Assembly: GCA_963576475.1 (NCBI GenBank)
Contig: OY754977.1
Span: forward strand, 13,702,743 to 13,766,742
Source of the DNA: Molanna angustata
Taxonomy: Eukaryota > Arthropoda > Insecta > Trichoptera > Molannidae
DNA length: 64,000 nt
Direction: 5' to 3'
A model generated the notes under the pieces. The model was not told the origin of the DNA and searched no databases. It saw only the letters and a program-made list of their open reading frames with translations. The translations under genes and the position numbers were made by a program. Of this stretch, positions 36,291 through 46,211 are shown piece by piece (position 1 is the first letter of the stretch; each line of letters opens with the position of its first letter).

Positions 36291-37028
36291 GTATACGACT
36301 GACAGTAGGCCAACTGCCTTGTTATCACCTCGGATTAGGCTTCTCCCTTTGATGAGAGAAAGTCTGGAGCGCCTTCAACATTAGATCGCCCCTGCCGCTT
36401 CTCTCCTTCACCTCCATCACGGTTGGAAACATCAGGCCTTGTTGAATACGTGATAAGGCAATTTCTCCCCACCGTCGGACTAAAGGTTTGAGATCATTGA
36501 CTTTCGCACACCCCCTTTTCGTGAATTGTCCCTAGAATTACTGATATCGACATACCCTTAGAACTAAGTTTGGTAAAAGAAAGAAAAAAAAGAAATTCCT
36601 TAATTACTCAGTGTTGGCCCTTCGGCCTGAAAAATAAATTTAATCTGGAACTGACTTTTGAAATATTTAAATACTTAAGGCTCATATAAATGTACAATAG
36701 TGATCACTGTTTATTTTAATTAGTTGGCCACCCTAGAAAGTAAGACTATTCTTAATCATCAAACATCACCATCATTACCTCATATCACACTAACCCACAT
36801 GTACCATTATATCTCTAATTAAATTTGTCTCACTTTCACAAAAGAATATACAGTTTTGTTCTGGTCACGCTCGCTGTTTCTCAATTATCCACCTGTATTC
36901 CCTCTGAGAATCAAAGAAATGCTCTACCGTGTGTCCTAGCCGGACGATAGTGGATCCAGCAGAAGCAAAAGATCTGGTATGGATTTAATTTTATGAACAA
37001 CAATGAATTGTACCTCATTTCATTACAC

Positions 37029-37050
37029 TGACGTTTACCAACGTGGGGCT
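37029..37050 (+). other. Putative tRNA-Lys primer-binding site, atypical
   Basis: CCAACGTGGGGCT (37038-37050) matches what I recall of the complement of the 3' region of insect tRNA-Lys (T arm plus part of the acceptor stem). In a standard site TGGCGC would directly precede it. Here the preceding bases are CGTTTA, and TGACG lies at 37029-37033, one base after the LTR. The layout can be read as TGACG, a TTTA bulge, then the 13-base match. It is either a bulged site or a degenerate one. Confidence 0.55.
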
Positions 37051-37247
37051 ATGACTCTCATCAATTGACACGTACACTTGTCCCTTGATGACAGTCTGCT
37101 CAATGAGATCTGCGAGCGGACCCTCACTCGAAACTGCTTGTTCTTTTGTGTTTTATTTTTTCCCCTTTATTCTGACAGCCTCCTATATTGTAACCACGTC
37201 GTAACGAAAATCCTCGTTTCCTCTGTTGTCTCGCAATAGTCGACGTC

Positions 37248-38447
37248 ATGGATTTAATCGAGAGAATAAATCTTGCAAATGCAAAAACCCTTGCTAAAGC
37301 ATTGCGCGACAGAAACATCGTTCCTACCGACAATTTGGCCTCCTTGCGTTCCCAGGCCAATGCTTTTAATGCCTCCCGTCCCTTTAATACAGACAACGTA
37401 GCCATCCCCAGTAGATCTGTAGCGTACCACTCACTTGAGAACGCCCCCGAACTGGCGTCGGTTTCCGAGAGCTCCCACACCGCCGAGAATGATCTAATAG
37501 CCCGCCCATTCTCATCCAGTTCCGAATCGAGCTCCAGACCCCAGAGCGCCCCTCCCCCAGGAACTGTCGCCTTATTGCCCCCATCCCCAGTCGAGCCGCC
37601 CTCCAATTCGTCAAGTTATACCTCACGTGGAGATCGAGACCCTGGAGGAATCATAAACACAAACTTTGCCACGTGGCCTGTCCCAAAGTTTAACGGAACA
37701 AATGACGTCCGAGAATTCCTCGTACGCCTAGAGGAGATCGCTACTTCCCGCAGGTTCAATACTAATTTATTGTCCACAATCATTCCTGAATTTCTTGTAG
37801 GACGTGCCTTATTATTTTATCGTACAAACCCTAGAAAGAACTGCGACTGGAACACATTGAAGAAGCTCTTTCTCGACCGTTTTGAATCACAAACCTATTC
37901 CACCGACATCAAGCTAGAAATTTGGTCCTCTAGGCAGCAAGACTCGGAATCTGCGGCCGATTATATTTGCCGAATCATCAACAAAAATAACTCATTGTCC
38001 TCACCCTTGCCAGAGGACGAGCTCCTTCAAGTTTTCAAAAGAGGACTCGACAAGAAGTTCCTCCCTATTATCATCGGCTCACAACCCACGACAGTATTGG
38101 ATCTGGAGCGACTGTGTCTTACACTCGAACAGATGTCGCTTGGCCACAAGGACGAGACTGCCCCTACCTCCCCCCGCCGGCCCCGGCGCACCAAGGCTGC
38201 AGCCTCCTTGTCTAACCCTGAACCGCGTTCGTACAGTCCCAAATGCTACTCCTGCGGAAGAACCGGACATTTTGCAAGACTGTGCCCTAATCGGTCACGA
38301 GCGAATCCCCTCGGAAGACGAACCTCTCCCCGCTTTCAAAAGTACCAGAGAACTGACCCACAAGGTCACCCTCCGACAACCCCCAGAAACCTCCCAGACG
38401 TTTCTAGACCCCCACCTCTCCTCCAAAAGTTGCCAAAAAACGAATAA
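37248..38447 (+). CDS. gag: Gag polyprotein of the LTR retrotransposon
   Basis: A 399-residue structural protein that should assemble the virus-like particle and bind the element's RNA. The first ATG after the LTR, in a clean context (GTCATGG), opens the frame. Residues about 60-130 are Ser/Pro-rich and probably disordered. Residues about 140-290 resemble the retrotransposon Gag core, with a W-x3-KK-x5-RF stretch at 201-212. A CX2CX4HX4C zinc knuckle lies at residues 333-346, followed by a basic Pro-rich tail. The frame is intact and ends in TAA (38445-38447), four bases after an A AAA AAC heptamer. Pol lies in the -1 frame. Codon use is GC-richer than the surroundings, as expected for a young element. 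No other product is plausible. Confidence 0.93.
   Translation: MDLIERINLANAKTLAKALRDRNIVPTDNLASLRSQANAFNASRPFNTDNVAIPSRSVAYHSLENAPELASVSESSHTAENDLIARPFSSSSESSSRPQSAPPPGTVALLPPSPVEPPSNSSSYTSRGDRDPGGIINTNFATWPVPKFNGTNDVREFLVRLEEIATSRRFNTNLLSTIIPEFLVGRALLFYRTNPRKNCDWNTLKKLFLDRFESQTYSTDIKLEIWSSRQQDSESAADYICRIINKNNSLSSPLPEDELLQVFKRGLDKKFLPIIIGSQPTTVLDLERLCLTLEQMSLGHKDETAPTSPRRPRRTKAAASLSNPEPRSYSPKCYSCGRTGHFARLCPNRSRANPLGRRTSPRFQKYQRTDPQGHPPTTPRNLPDVSRPPPLLQKLPKNE
38435..38441 (+). promoter_or_regulatory. -1 ribosomal frameshift site (A AAA AAC)
   Basis: In the gag frame the bases read ccA AAA AAC GAA TAA, an exact X XXY YYZ heptamer one sense codon before the gag stop. Slipping back one base enters the pol frame, which is open from here to 41644. 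A possible downstream stem pairs TCCCA..CTC (38471-38480, 2-nt bulge) with GAGTGGGA (38492-38499), enclosed by GACCG/CGGTC (38466-38470 / 38514-38518). The spacing (24-29 nt) is longer than the usual 5-9 nt. Confidence 0.85.
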
Positions 38448-41400
38448 CCACCCAGCCCTATTATAGACCGTCCCATTCTCAACAAAAGACAGAGTGGGAG
38501 GACTGGTTGAGATCGGTCAAACTCTTCTACAATACTAAATACCTACATGTATCAGCCATCACAAATGCGCGAGACGATCGTCCATACCTACACTTCAAAA
38601 TCAACAACATCGCCTTCCGTTCGCTCTTAGACAGCGGAGCTGCAGTTAATGTTTTGGGTGGCACATTATACAAGAATTTCCTCGAATTGGGTTATGACCT
38701 AGTGCCGGGCGACACTTCCATTCACACAGCGGACGGCCATCCCCATGCGATCCTGGGCTCCCTCACGCTGCCCCTCAGATTTTATAAGCAAACAACCTTT
38801 GTTGAATTTCTTGTAGCTCCGTCTCTTGCAGAAGGGTTTATTTTGGGGGCACCCTTCTTGAAGAAGTCCGGACTAACCCCGACCCTATTCCCAGATAAGG
38901 TGTCATCATTATATGCTATCAACATGCCCCCCCTGTACATTTCACCGCTGTCGACCCCTTCCTGTCTAAACTCTACAGCCGACCTTTCTCTTGCAGAATT
39001 GAAACAACTGGATCTGCTCAAACAAGAGTTCGACCAGATTGCTTATGAAAAGGTGGGACTAGGCCGCACCGACCTAGTTTCCCACATCATAGACACTGGT
39101 GATCACGCCCCGGTTAAACAAAAGACTTATCCCCTTTCTCACGTGAGACGCGAACAACTCATCGCAGAACTGGATGAAATGATCAAACTCGACGTAATAG
39201 AACCGGCGCGGAGCCCCTGGTTGAACAATGTTTTCATTGTTCCCAAGAAAGACGGCTCTGGGCGCTTCGTACTTGACCCACGTCGCCTTAACTCGATCAC
39301 TCGCTCTGACTCTTACCGGTTGCCCAACATTCATCGCATCTTGGACAATCTGCGCGACACTAAGTTCCTCACAGCCCTGGACCTCTCCCACGGGTTCTGG
39401 CAGATGAGACTGGACGAGGAATCCAAGCCAAAGACCGCCTTCTTCGTAGAAGGCCGAGGACAGTTCCAGTTCAAGGTTACCCCTTTCGGACTAAAAAATA
39501 TCCCGGCCGAAATGCAACGTATGATGGATGGACTGTTCACAGACTTGGGAGACCACGTCTTTGTATATCTTGATGACATACTGGTATGCAGCCCGGACTT
39601 CCAGTCACACTGCAAGCTACTAAAAACTGTGTGTGACAGACTAAAACAGGCCAACCTAACCATTAAGTTAGCGAAATCTGAATTTTGCAAACAAAGCTTA
39701 AAGTATCTCGGCCACATAGTCGACCGAGAAGGCATCAGGACCGACCCCGAAAAGATTGACGTGATGGTCAATTACCCTAGGCCCTCAACTGTCAAACAGG
39801 TTCGCGGGTTCATTGGATTATGTGCATACTATAGAAGACACATCAAGGACTTTTCTCGTATTGCATCCCCTCTATGCCGCCTCACCAGCAAGAAAATCGC
39901 AAAGAATAATCTCCCTTGGGACGACGAAGCTGAACAAGCCTTCGTAAGCCTAAAAAGCGCAATGATATCTTCTCCGGTGTTGAAGCCCCCCGACTATTCC
40001 CTACCATACGTACTCACCTGTGACGCCAGCGGCGTGAGCATTGGGAGCTTCCTGGCCCAAAGGAGCCCGGACGGCTCAGAGCACGCCATTGCATATTTTT
40101 CCAGGAAACTGCTACCTGCCGAAAGGTCTTACAGCACCACCGAGAGGGAACTCTTGAGCATTGTGGACTCGGTACACCACTTTAGGAGTTATTTAGACGG
40201 AACGCACTTCAAAGTGATCAGCGACCACGGCTGTCTTAAATACCTGAACAACTTGTCTTCACCATCGGGACGCCTGGCCAGATGGGCCTGCCGCCTCTCA
40301 CAATACAGCTTCGACTTTGTATACAAAAAGGGATGCGAGAACAACTTGGCCGACGCACTAAGCAGAATTGAAGTATCCAGTTTAACGTTCCCTACACCGT
40401 TTCAGAATGTTACTGATCCAGCCTATCTACGTCTGTTCCAGGAATGTTCGACCAATGCTAACTCCACACCCAACTATATGATAAGTAACGGACACCTCTA
40501 CAAATACTGTAAAACTGTTCCCGAAACTGACCCTCCATTCAGAAATAGCTCCTGGAAGGTCGTGGTGCCCGCCGGAGAACAGGAAAGTATCGTACAGGAC
40601 TTCCACACTAACTTTTGCCACCCTGGAATCAGAAAAACTTTGGAGGTGGTCTCACGGACCTTCTATTGGAAAAACATTACGAACACGGTTAAACAGGTTG
40701 TATCAAAATGTGACACCTGTAAGGCATATAAACATAACAACCAAGCACCCCTGGGTTTGATGAGCGTGCCTAAACGTCTAGATCATCCCATGCAGTCATT
40801 GAGCGTAGACCTTGTTGGGCCGCTTCCCTGTTCACATAAACAAAATATTTACATACTGTCGGTGGTCGATAACTTCACGAAATTCTTATGGGCACTGCCG
40901 TTGCGACGTGCCACAGCCCCGGCTATCACCAAGCTGATAGAAGAAAAGATCTTTCTGCCTTACGGTGTACCTCGTACTTTAATTATGGACAACGGCAAGC
41001 AATTCATATCCAAGGATTTCAAGGAGTTCGCTGATCGCTTCGGTATACGAGACCTATTCTATAACGCGTACTATCACCCCCAGAACAATACTGTGGAAAG
41101 ATACAACTCTACCATCGTAACCGCCCTGTCAATATTAGTGGGGGAGAACCAGCGAACCTGGTGCACAATGCTGCCTAAGATCTGCTCCTGCCTCAATAAT
41201 TGCGTGAACATCGCCACCGGTTACACACCGTTCTTCCTGACGCACGGGTTCCACCCCTGTCCGCATGCTTCATTTCATGACAAAATGGAACAGGTCACCA
41301 ATAGCTCGGAGGAGCCAGCGAGCAAGGATAATTCTTATGGAACGAGCCTTTCAACCATGGAGCAACTTTACGAGAAGGTATCTAGCGCACTATTGACTGC

Positions 41401-41647
41401 GTTCAAAGTAAACGCGAAACGATACAACCTGCGTAGGAAACACTGCTCACTGTCCGAAGGCGCAGTGGTCTGGCGCAGGGCATTCACCCAATCTGACGCT
41501 GGAAAGTACTTCTCAAACAAGCTCGCCCCTCGATTCATCAAATGCGTCGTATCGAATAAAATTTCGGACACCATTTACGAGGTTCGCGACTGTGAGGGTA
41601 AACATAGTGGCAGGTACCATATCAAGGACCTGATTAAGTTTAATTAA
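38441..41647 (+). CDS. pol: Pol polyprotein: protease, RT, RNase H, integrase
   Basis: Enzymes for copying and integrating the element, made as a Gag-Pol fusion of about 1,466 residues by -1 frameshifting. The pol part is 1,068 residues after the slip. There is no ATG at its head: the in-frame TTG at 38507 is not a credible start. Counted from 38507: protease DSGA at 42-45; RT first catalytic Asp at 292 and YLDD at 354-357; RNase H D506, E546, D573 and D616; integrase zinc site H700, H705, C735 and C738; catalytic D768, D828 and E864 (D,D-35-E); GPY/F-like module at about 1005-1045. All catalytic residues I checked are present and no stop interrupts the frame. There is no chromodomain and no env. 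RNase H before integrase places it in Ty3/gypsy. Confidence 0.95.
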   Translation, partial: RITTQPYYRPSHSQQKTEWEDWLRSVKLFYNTKYLHVSAITNARDDRPYLHFKINNIAFRSLLDSGAAVNVLGGTLYKNFLELGYDLVPGDTSIHTADGHPHAILGSLTLPLRFYKQTTFVEFLVAPSLAEGFILGAPFLKKSGLTPTLFPDKVSSLYAINMPPLYISPLSTPSCLNSTADLSLAELKQLDLLKQEFDQIAYEKVGLGRTDLVSHIIDTGDHAPVKQKTYPLSHVRREQLIAELDEMIKLDVIEPARSPWLNNVFIVPKKDGSGRFVLDPRRLNSITRSDSYRLPNIHRILDNLRDTKFLTALDLSHGFWQMRLDEESKPKTAFFVEGRGQFQFKVTPFGLKNIPAEMQRMMDGLFTDLGDHVFVYLDDILVCSPDFQSHCKLLKTVCDRLKQANLTIKLAKSEFCKQSLKYLGHIVDREGIRTDPEKIDVMVNYPRPSTVKQVRGFIGLCAYYRRHIKDFSRIASPLCRLTSKKIAKNNLPWDDEAEQAFVSLKSAMISSPVLKPPDYSLPYVLTCDASGVSIGSFLAQRSPDGSEHAIAYFSRKLLPAERSYSTTERELLSIVDSVHHFRSYLDGTHFKVISDHGCLKYLNNLSSPSGRLARWACRLSQYSFDFVYKKGCENNLADALSRIEVSSLTFPTPFQNVTDPAYLRLFQECSTNANSTPNYMISNGHLYKYCKTVPETDPPFRNSSWKVVVPAGEQESIVQDFHTNFCHPGIRKTLEVVSRTFYWKNITNTVKQVVSKCDTCKAYKHNNQAPLGLMSVPKRLDHPMQSLSVDLVGPLPCSHKQNIYILSVVDNFTKFLWALPLRRATAPAITKLIEEKIFLPYGVPRTLIMDNGKQFISKDFKEFADRFGIRDLFYNAYYHPQNNTVERYNSTIVTALSILVGENQRTWCTMLPKICSCLNNCVNIATGYTPFFLTHGFHPCPHASFHDKMEQVTNSSEEPASKDNSYGTSLSTMEQLYEKVSSALLTAFKVNAKRYNLRRKHCSLSEGAVVWRRAFTQSDAGKYFSNKLAPRFIKCVVSNKISDTIYEVRDCEGKHSGRYHIKDLIKFN

Positions 41648-42112
41648 GTATTAATTGTTGTGCTGAGACCCTTATCTAGCAATAAACCTATTGATAAGTT
41701 GCAAATTGTAAACTTGGTTTCTGGTTTGATCCGCAAAAAATCAGTGGCGCCTAACGATACACTTCTCATTCCGGATGAATTATGTAACCCCCTTTTCAAT
41801 TATGCCCTGCAGTCATGTACCGGTCATAAAATGTGCTGGCAATTAAAGATTGCGTGAAATTAAAGTAGTGTGAACGATGAATTTTGTAAGGACCATCTGT
41901 AAAAGAATGATGTATGCAAGGGTATGTGTATAAATAATTGTGACCAATGCATGATTGCTAGGATCCTGTCTCCATTCCTGAAGGAGCTAGCCGCCTTCTG
42001 ACAGGCATCCTAAGTGGTAGCCCTAACTGTATATAACCCCGTCCCTCCCCTTGTGTACTACTAGGAGTTCTCGCTAAAGATTTCCTTGTTAGAATACATA
42101 AGTTCCCGAATT

Positions 42113-42390
42113 GTATATTGAATTGTCAACTCACCTTGCATTATGTTTAATTTTTTCTGAGTTAAATATTGAATTGTCAACTCACCCTTGTTTTGTGTGT
42201 ATTATTTCCGAGTTGAATAACTGGATTGTCAACTCCCCTCGCATTATGTTTAATTTTTTCTGAGTTGAATATTGAATTGTCAACTCACCCTTGTTTAGTG
42301 TGTAATATTTCCGAGTTGAATACTGGATTGTCAACTCACCCTGTATTATATATAAGTGTTTCTGAGTTGTAAATTGGATTGTCAACTCTC
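42113..42390 (+). repeat. 51-53-bp tandem repeat, each unit a small hairpin
   Basis: GATTGTCAACTC or AATTGTCAACTC recurs about every 51-53 bp (near 42121, 42172, 42224, 42275, 42326 and 42377). Each is preceded by GAGTTGAA or a close variant, so GAGTTGA...TCAACTC can pair in every unit. Two unit types (GCATTATG-type and TTGTTTTGTG-type) alternate. This gives a row of evenly spaced stem-loops in the 3' RNA. Confidence 0.85.
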
Positions 42391-42479
42391 CCCCTTTTAC
42401 TTGGTTACCTTTGGTTGGGTATTACTTGACCTGTGTGGAGTTAACCAAGAGTGGTAGTACCAAGCGGTTGCGTGAAGAA

Positions 42480-42900
42480 CCTCAGTTTGCGTCTATTGTG
42501 ATTGGTCCCTTGTCCTGATATTCATTGTATTTGTGAACTGTGGTTGAGAAAGGATCCCAGGTAGTAGCCTGATGCCAAGTCTTTGCTTGAGGAGCCGTTT
42601 TGAGGCTATGCAAACTTCAGTTCGCGCTTACCGTGATAGGCCCCTTGTCCTGATATTCATTGTATTTGTGAACTGTCGCTGCAAATGAATAATAACTTCA
42701 GTTTGCGTCTGTCGTGATAGGCCCCTTGTCCTTATATTCATTGTATTTGTAAACTGTCGTTAGGAAGGAATCCCAGGTAGTAGCCTGATGCCAAGTCTTC
42801 ACTTGAGGAGTCGTGTTGAGAATTGGCAAGCATCGATTCGCGTCCATCGTGATGGATCGCTTGCCCAGCTATCCAGTGTGGTCACAAACTGTAGCTACAA
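42480..42900 (+). repeat. Four imperfect copies of a stem-like repeat unit
   Basis: A unit with TTTGCGTCT, GTGAT, GGCCCCTTGTCC and ATTCATTGTATTTGTGAACTG recurs at about 42485, 42617, 42700 and (diverged) 42832. Between some copies sits CCCAGGTAGTAGCCTGATGC (42558 and 42772). It is internal to the LTR element and has no coding potential that I can see. Confidence 0.75.
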
Positions 42901-43746
42901 GATTGTTATTTTTCCTTTTGTGAATGTAAGTCATTAATTTTGTTGTTTCGCACATAGCAAGCGGACTGTTCAAGCACGCTTGCTCCGCGACATTATACTT
43001 ATTTTTCCAGTCGGTTCCCCTGAGTGAGATATCTGATTGCTCAACTCACATGCGTGTAGGAAAGCGACTAGCTTCGAGTTCGCCAATTATTGTTAAGTTT
43101 GTTTGGGTAAGGCTGAAGAGAGTTCGCCTATTAGATTGGCAACTCTAATTCTTTCGGTGCTCCCCCCCTGTATTGTTCATCAATGGAGTGTTTTCCTAGA
43201 ATTAATCATGGCTATAGGTAGAAGCTAGTTGCCGAACATTGGTATCTGTACCACACCGCTGCGCAACCCAACATATAACCCCGATCGTGTCGTATCGCGA
43301 GTAGGAGTCCTTATTCGAGTCTAACCTAGGTTTCAACGAAGTTTGAACATTAGTATGATTCCGAACTCGCACAATTAGGGCGTATTCCTTCTGAATGCTA
43401 TAATCAATTATGATTCACGTACGAAACCTTGATCTTGAGTAGGGGGGCACATACCTTAAGTATGTTACCCATTGCCTACACCCTCGACAAACCTACGATG
43501 ACCAAGAGTCACTAGGTCGGTCTCACTACTGGAGGTGGTTGCGATGTACTGGTGTGACCAGCCGAGAACACGCAACTCACCATATTCCTCATAAACTAAG
43601 AATCTGGTCGTGGTTATAAGTTCCTCTCGTTACTTCTCTTCATTACAGTCAGGGTCTTTCATTCTCCCCAATTTGCACAGGCCGGCTTACGGAATTTTTT
43701 TTTTTTTTTTTTCTTTTTCTTTTTGTTTGGGTAACTTTGATTGGAG

Positions 43747-46059
43747 TGTAGCGAGCGGTACGCTCGCTACGTATTTAAATAATTATCTTTTCAAATTTAA
43801 AATTGGCGGCAGTAGTTACGTATTGAACTAGTTCAAGGTCTCGCTAAAAACGCAGCTGGTGTCAAGCGGCCCCCCCCGCTCCCCTCAAAACACCTACCGT
43901 CGCCCCCGTCAACTCCCGCCTTCAGTCGGCGTCTTTTTCTAACGGTTACACACCACGCTTTGTTTTGCTCCGCGATCTATCAGCGTATTCACTCAGTTCA
44001 TTGTGTTTTATGCCTGGAATCGATGTAAGGCATTGTAACTAAACAGAGAGTGTCGTTATAAACTAATTATCTAAAAATCCGAGTCGGATCTCTGAGTATA
44101 CCGCCTTATGCGTGAAGGAGGCGTATAAAACAACATCACAATACATACTTCGGTTCGGTTTTTTTTAGTTTTTTAATTTCATTAATTTTCAAAGTGACCT
44201 CGCGTAGGTGTGTGAATCCATAACGAAGTGTTTAAATCTCAATCGGCTGCGTACGAGCTGTACCTTTTAAATAAATGGTCGCAAGTCATACTTGGAGACA
44301 GTTTTTTTAATTTCATTAATTTTCAAAGTGACCTCGCGTAGGTGTGTGAATCCATAACGAAGTGTTTAAATCTCAATCGGCTGCGTACGAGCTGTACCTT
44401 TTAAATAAATGGTCGCAAGTCATACTTGGAGACAGTTTTTTAATTTCATTAATTTTCAAAGTGACCTCGCGTAGGTGTGTGAATCCATAACGAAGTGTTT
44501 AAATCTCAATCGGCTGCGTACGAGCTGTACCTTTTAAATAAATGGTCGCAAGTCATACTTGGAGACAGTTTTTTAATTTCATTAATTTTCAAAGTGACCT
44601 CGCGTAGGTGTGTGAATCCATAACGAAGTGTTTAAATCTCAATCGGCTGCGTACGAGCTGTACCTTTTAAATAAATGGTCGCAAGTCATACTTGGAGACA
44701 GTTTTATAATTTCATTAATTTTCAAAGTGACCTCGCGTAGGTGTGTGAATCCATAACGAAGTGTTTAAATCTCAATCGGCTGCGTACGAGCTGTACCTTT
44801 TAAATAAATGGTCGCAAGTCATACTTGGAGACAGTTTTTTTATTTCATTAATTTTCAAAGTGACCTCGCGTAGGTGTGTGAATCCATAACGAAGTGTTTA
44901 AATCTCAATCGGCTGCGTACGAGCTGTACCTTTTAAATAAATGGTCGCAAGTCATACTTGGAGACAGTTTTATAATTTCATTAATTTTCAAAGTGACCTC
45001 GCGTAGGTGTGTGAATCCATAACGAAGTGTTTAAATCTCAATCGGCTGCGTACGAGCTGTACCTTTTAAATAAATGGTCGCAAGTCATACTTGGAGACAG
45101 TTTTATAATTTCATTAATTTTCAAAGTGACCTCGCGTAGGTGTGTGAATCCATAACGAAGCGTTTAAAACTCAATCGGCTGCGTACGAGCTGTACCTTTT
45201 GATTAAATGGTAGCAAGCCATACTTCGTGACTGTTTTTCAATTTCTTTCACCTTCAAAGTGACTTCGCGTGGTTGTATGAACACATAACGAAGTGTTAAC
45301 ACCTATGTCTGCCACACGGGATGTATACGACTGACAGTAGGCCAACTGCCTTGTTATCACCTCGGATTAGGCTTCTCCCTTTGATGAGAGAAAGTCTGGA
45401 GCGCCTTCAACATTAGATCGCCCCTGCCGCTTCTCTCCTTCACCTCCATCACGGTTGGAAACATCAGGCCTTGTTGAATACGTGATAAGGCAATTTCTCC
45501 CCACCGTCGGACTAAAGGTTTGAGATCATTGACTTTCGCACACCCCCTTTTCGTGAATTGTCCCTAGAATTACTGATATCGACATACCCTTAGAACTAAG
45601 TTTGGTAAAAGAAAGAAAAAAAAGAAATTCCTTAATTACTCAGTGTTGGCCCTTCGGCCTGAAAAATAAATTTAATCTGGAACTGACTTTTGAAATATTT
45701 AAATACTTAAGGCTCATATAAATGTACAATAGTGATCACTGTTTATTTTAATTAGTTGGCCACCCTAGAAAGTAAGACTATTCTTAATCATCAAACATCA
45801 CCATCATTACCTCATATCACACTAACCCACATGTACCATTATATCTCTAATTAAATTTGTCTCACTTTCACAAAAGAATATACAGTTTTGTTCTGGTCAC
45901 GCTCGCTGTTTCTCAATTATCCACCTGTATTCCCTCTGAGAATCAAAGAAATGCTCTACCGTGTGTCCTAGCCGGACGATAGTGGATCCAGCAGAAGCAA
46001 AAGATCTGGTATGGATTTAATTTTATGAACAACAATGAATTGTACCTCATTTCATTACA
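43747..46059 (+). repeat. 3' LTR
   Basis: Same length as the 5' LTR and the same sequence as far as I could compare, including the number and variants of the 133-bp array units and the imperfect last units. It is followed directly by the GTGC target duplication (46060-46063). Confidence 0.96.
44164..45322 (+). repeat. 133-bp tandem array in the 3' LTR
   Basis: Same nine-unit array as in the 5' LTR, shifted by 9,032 bp, with the same linker variants in the same order. Confidence 0.95.
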
Positions 46060-46063
46060 GTGC
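46060..46063. other. Target-site duplication, right copy (GTGC)
   Basis: Mirrors 34711-34714 directly after the terminal CA of the 3' LTR. Confidence 0.9.
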
Positions 46064-46211
46064 GCACATAGAAACTTATATAAAAGACAAATTGTCTTGA
46101 ATACAATACGAGAACAATATAATTGATACGTCCTCATTGACACAGATTAACAAAATTGTTTAAAATTGTGCCTTAGAGTTTAATTCGCAAAGATAATAAA
46201 TAATACACTTA

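Larger units (their letters stand above)
34715..37027 (+). repeat. 5' LTR
   Basis: Starts TGTAGCGAGCGG and ends CATTACA. Its ends are fixed by the match to the 3' LTR and by the GTGC target duplication. A TATA box (TATAAAA) lies at 35092-35098, so transcription probably starts near 35120. U3 would then be about 34715-35120, and the 133-bp tandem array falls in R/U5. At 2.3 kb it is long for an insect gypsy-type LTR. Confidence 0.96.
41648..43746 (+). other. Non-coding 3' region of the LTR element
   Basis: These 2.1 kb lie between the pol stop and the 3' LTR. I see no env-like frame; the longest frame here (65 codons at 41660) is not recognisable. Two tandem repeat sets occupy 42113-42390 and 42480-42900. 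The rest has dispersed partial repeats, such as TATAACCCCG at about 42031 and 43273. Just before the LTR there is an 18-T run (43695-43712) and more pyrimidines, then GATTGGAG. A canonical polypurine tract is missing. Confidence 0.8.
34715..46059 (+). mobile_element. Complete Ty3/gypsy-type LTR retrotransposon
   Basis: Two 2,313-bp direct repeats (34715-37027 and 43747-46059, offset 9,032) begin TG and end CA. They are flanked by the same 4 bases, GTGC (34711-34714 and 46060-46063), a target-site duplication of the length usual for Ty3/gypsy elements. Between them lie an intact gag and an intact pol in the order protease, RT, RNase H, integrase, which is the Ty3/gypsy order (integrase last). 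I read the two LTRs side by side and found no difference. Because LTRs are copied from one template at insertion, this suggests a very recent insertion. No env-like frame follows pol; instead there are 2.1 kb of non-coding repeats. The element could be autonomous and active. The family name is not known to me. Confidence 0.96.

Noticed and set aside
37124..37606. 160-codon minus-strand frame opposite gag
   Set aside because: It is a shadow of gag codon composition; gag has the zinc knuckle, position and start expected.
38140..38466. 108-codon frame overlapping the end of gag
   Set aside because: It lies in the +1 frame relative to gag, while pol is in -1. It has no motif and is a by-product of the Pro-rich gag tail.
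38507..38509. Independent start of pol at this TTG
   Set aside because: It is not ATG, and the pol frame is open upstream to the frameshift heptamer, which explains expression.
41660..41857. A third gene (env or accessory) after pol
   Set aside because: It has only 65 codons from a TTG-type start, with no signal peptide, membrane segment or furin-like site.
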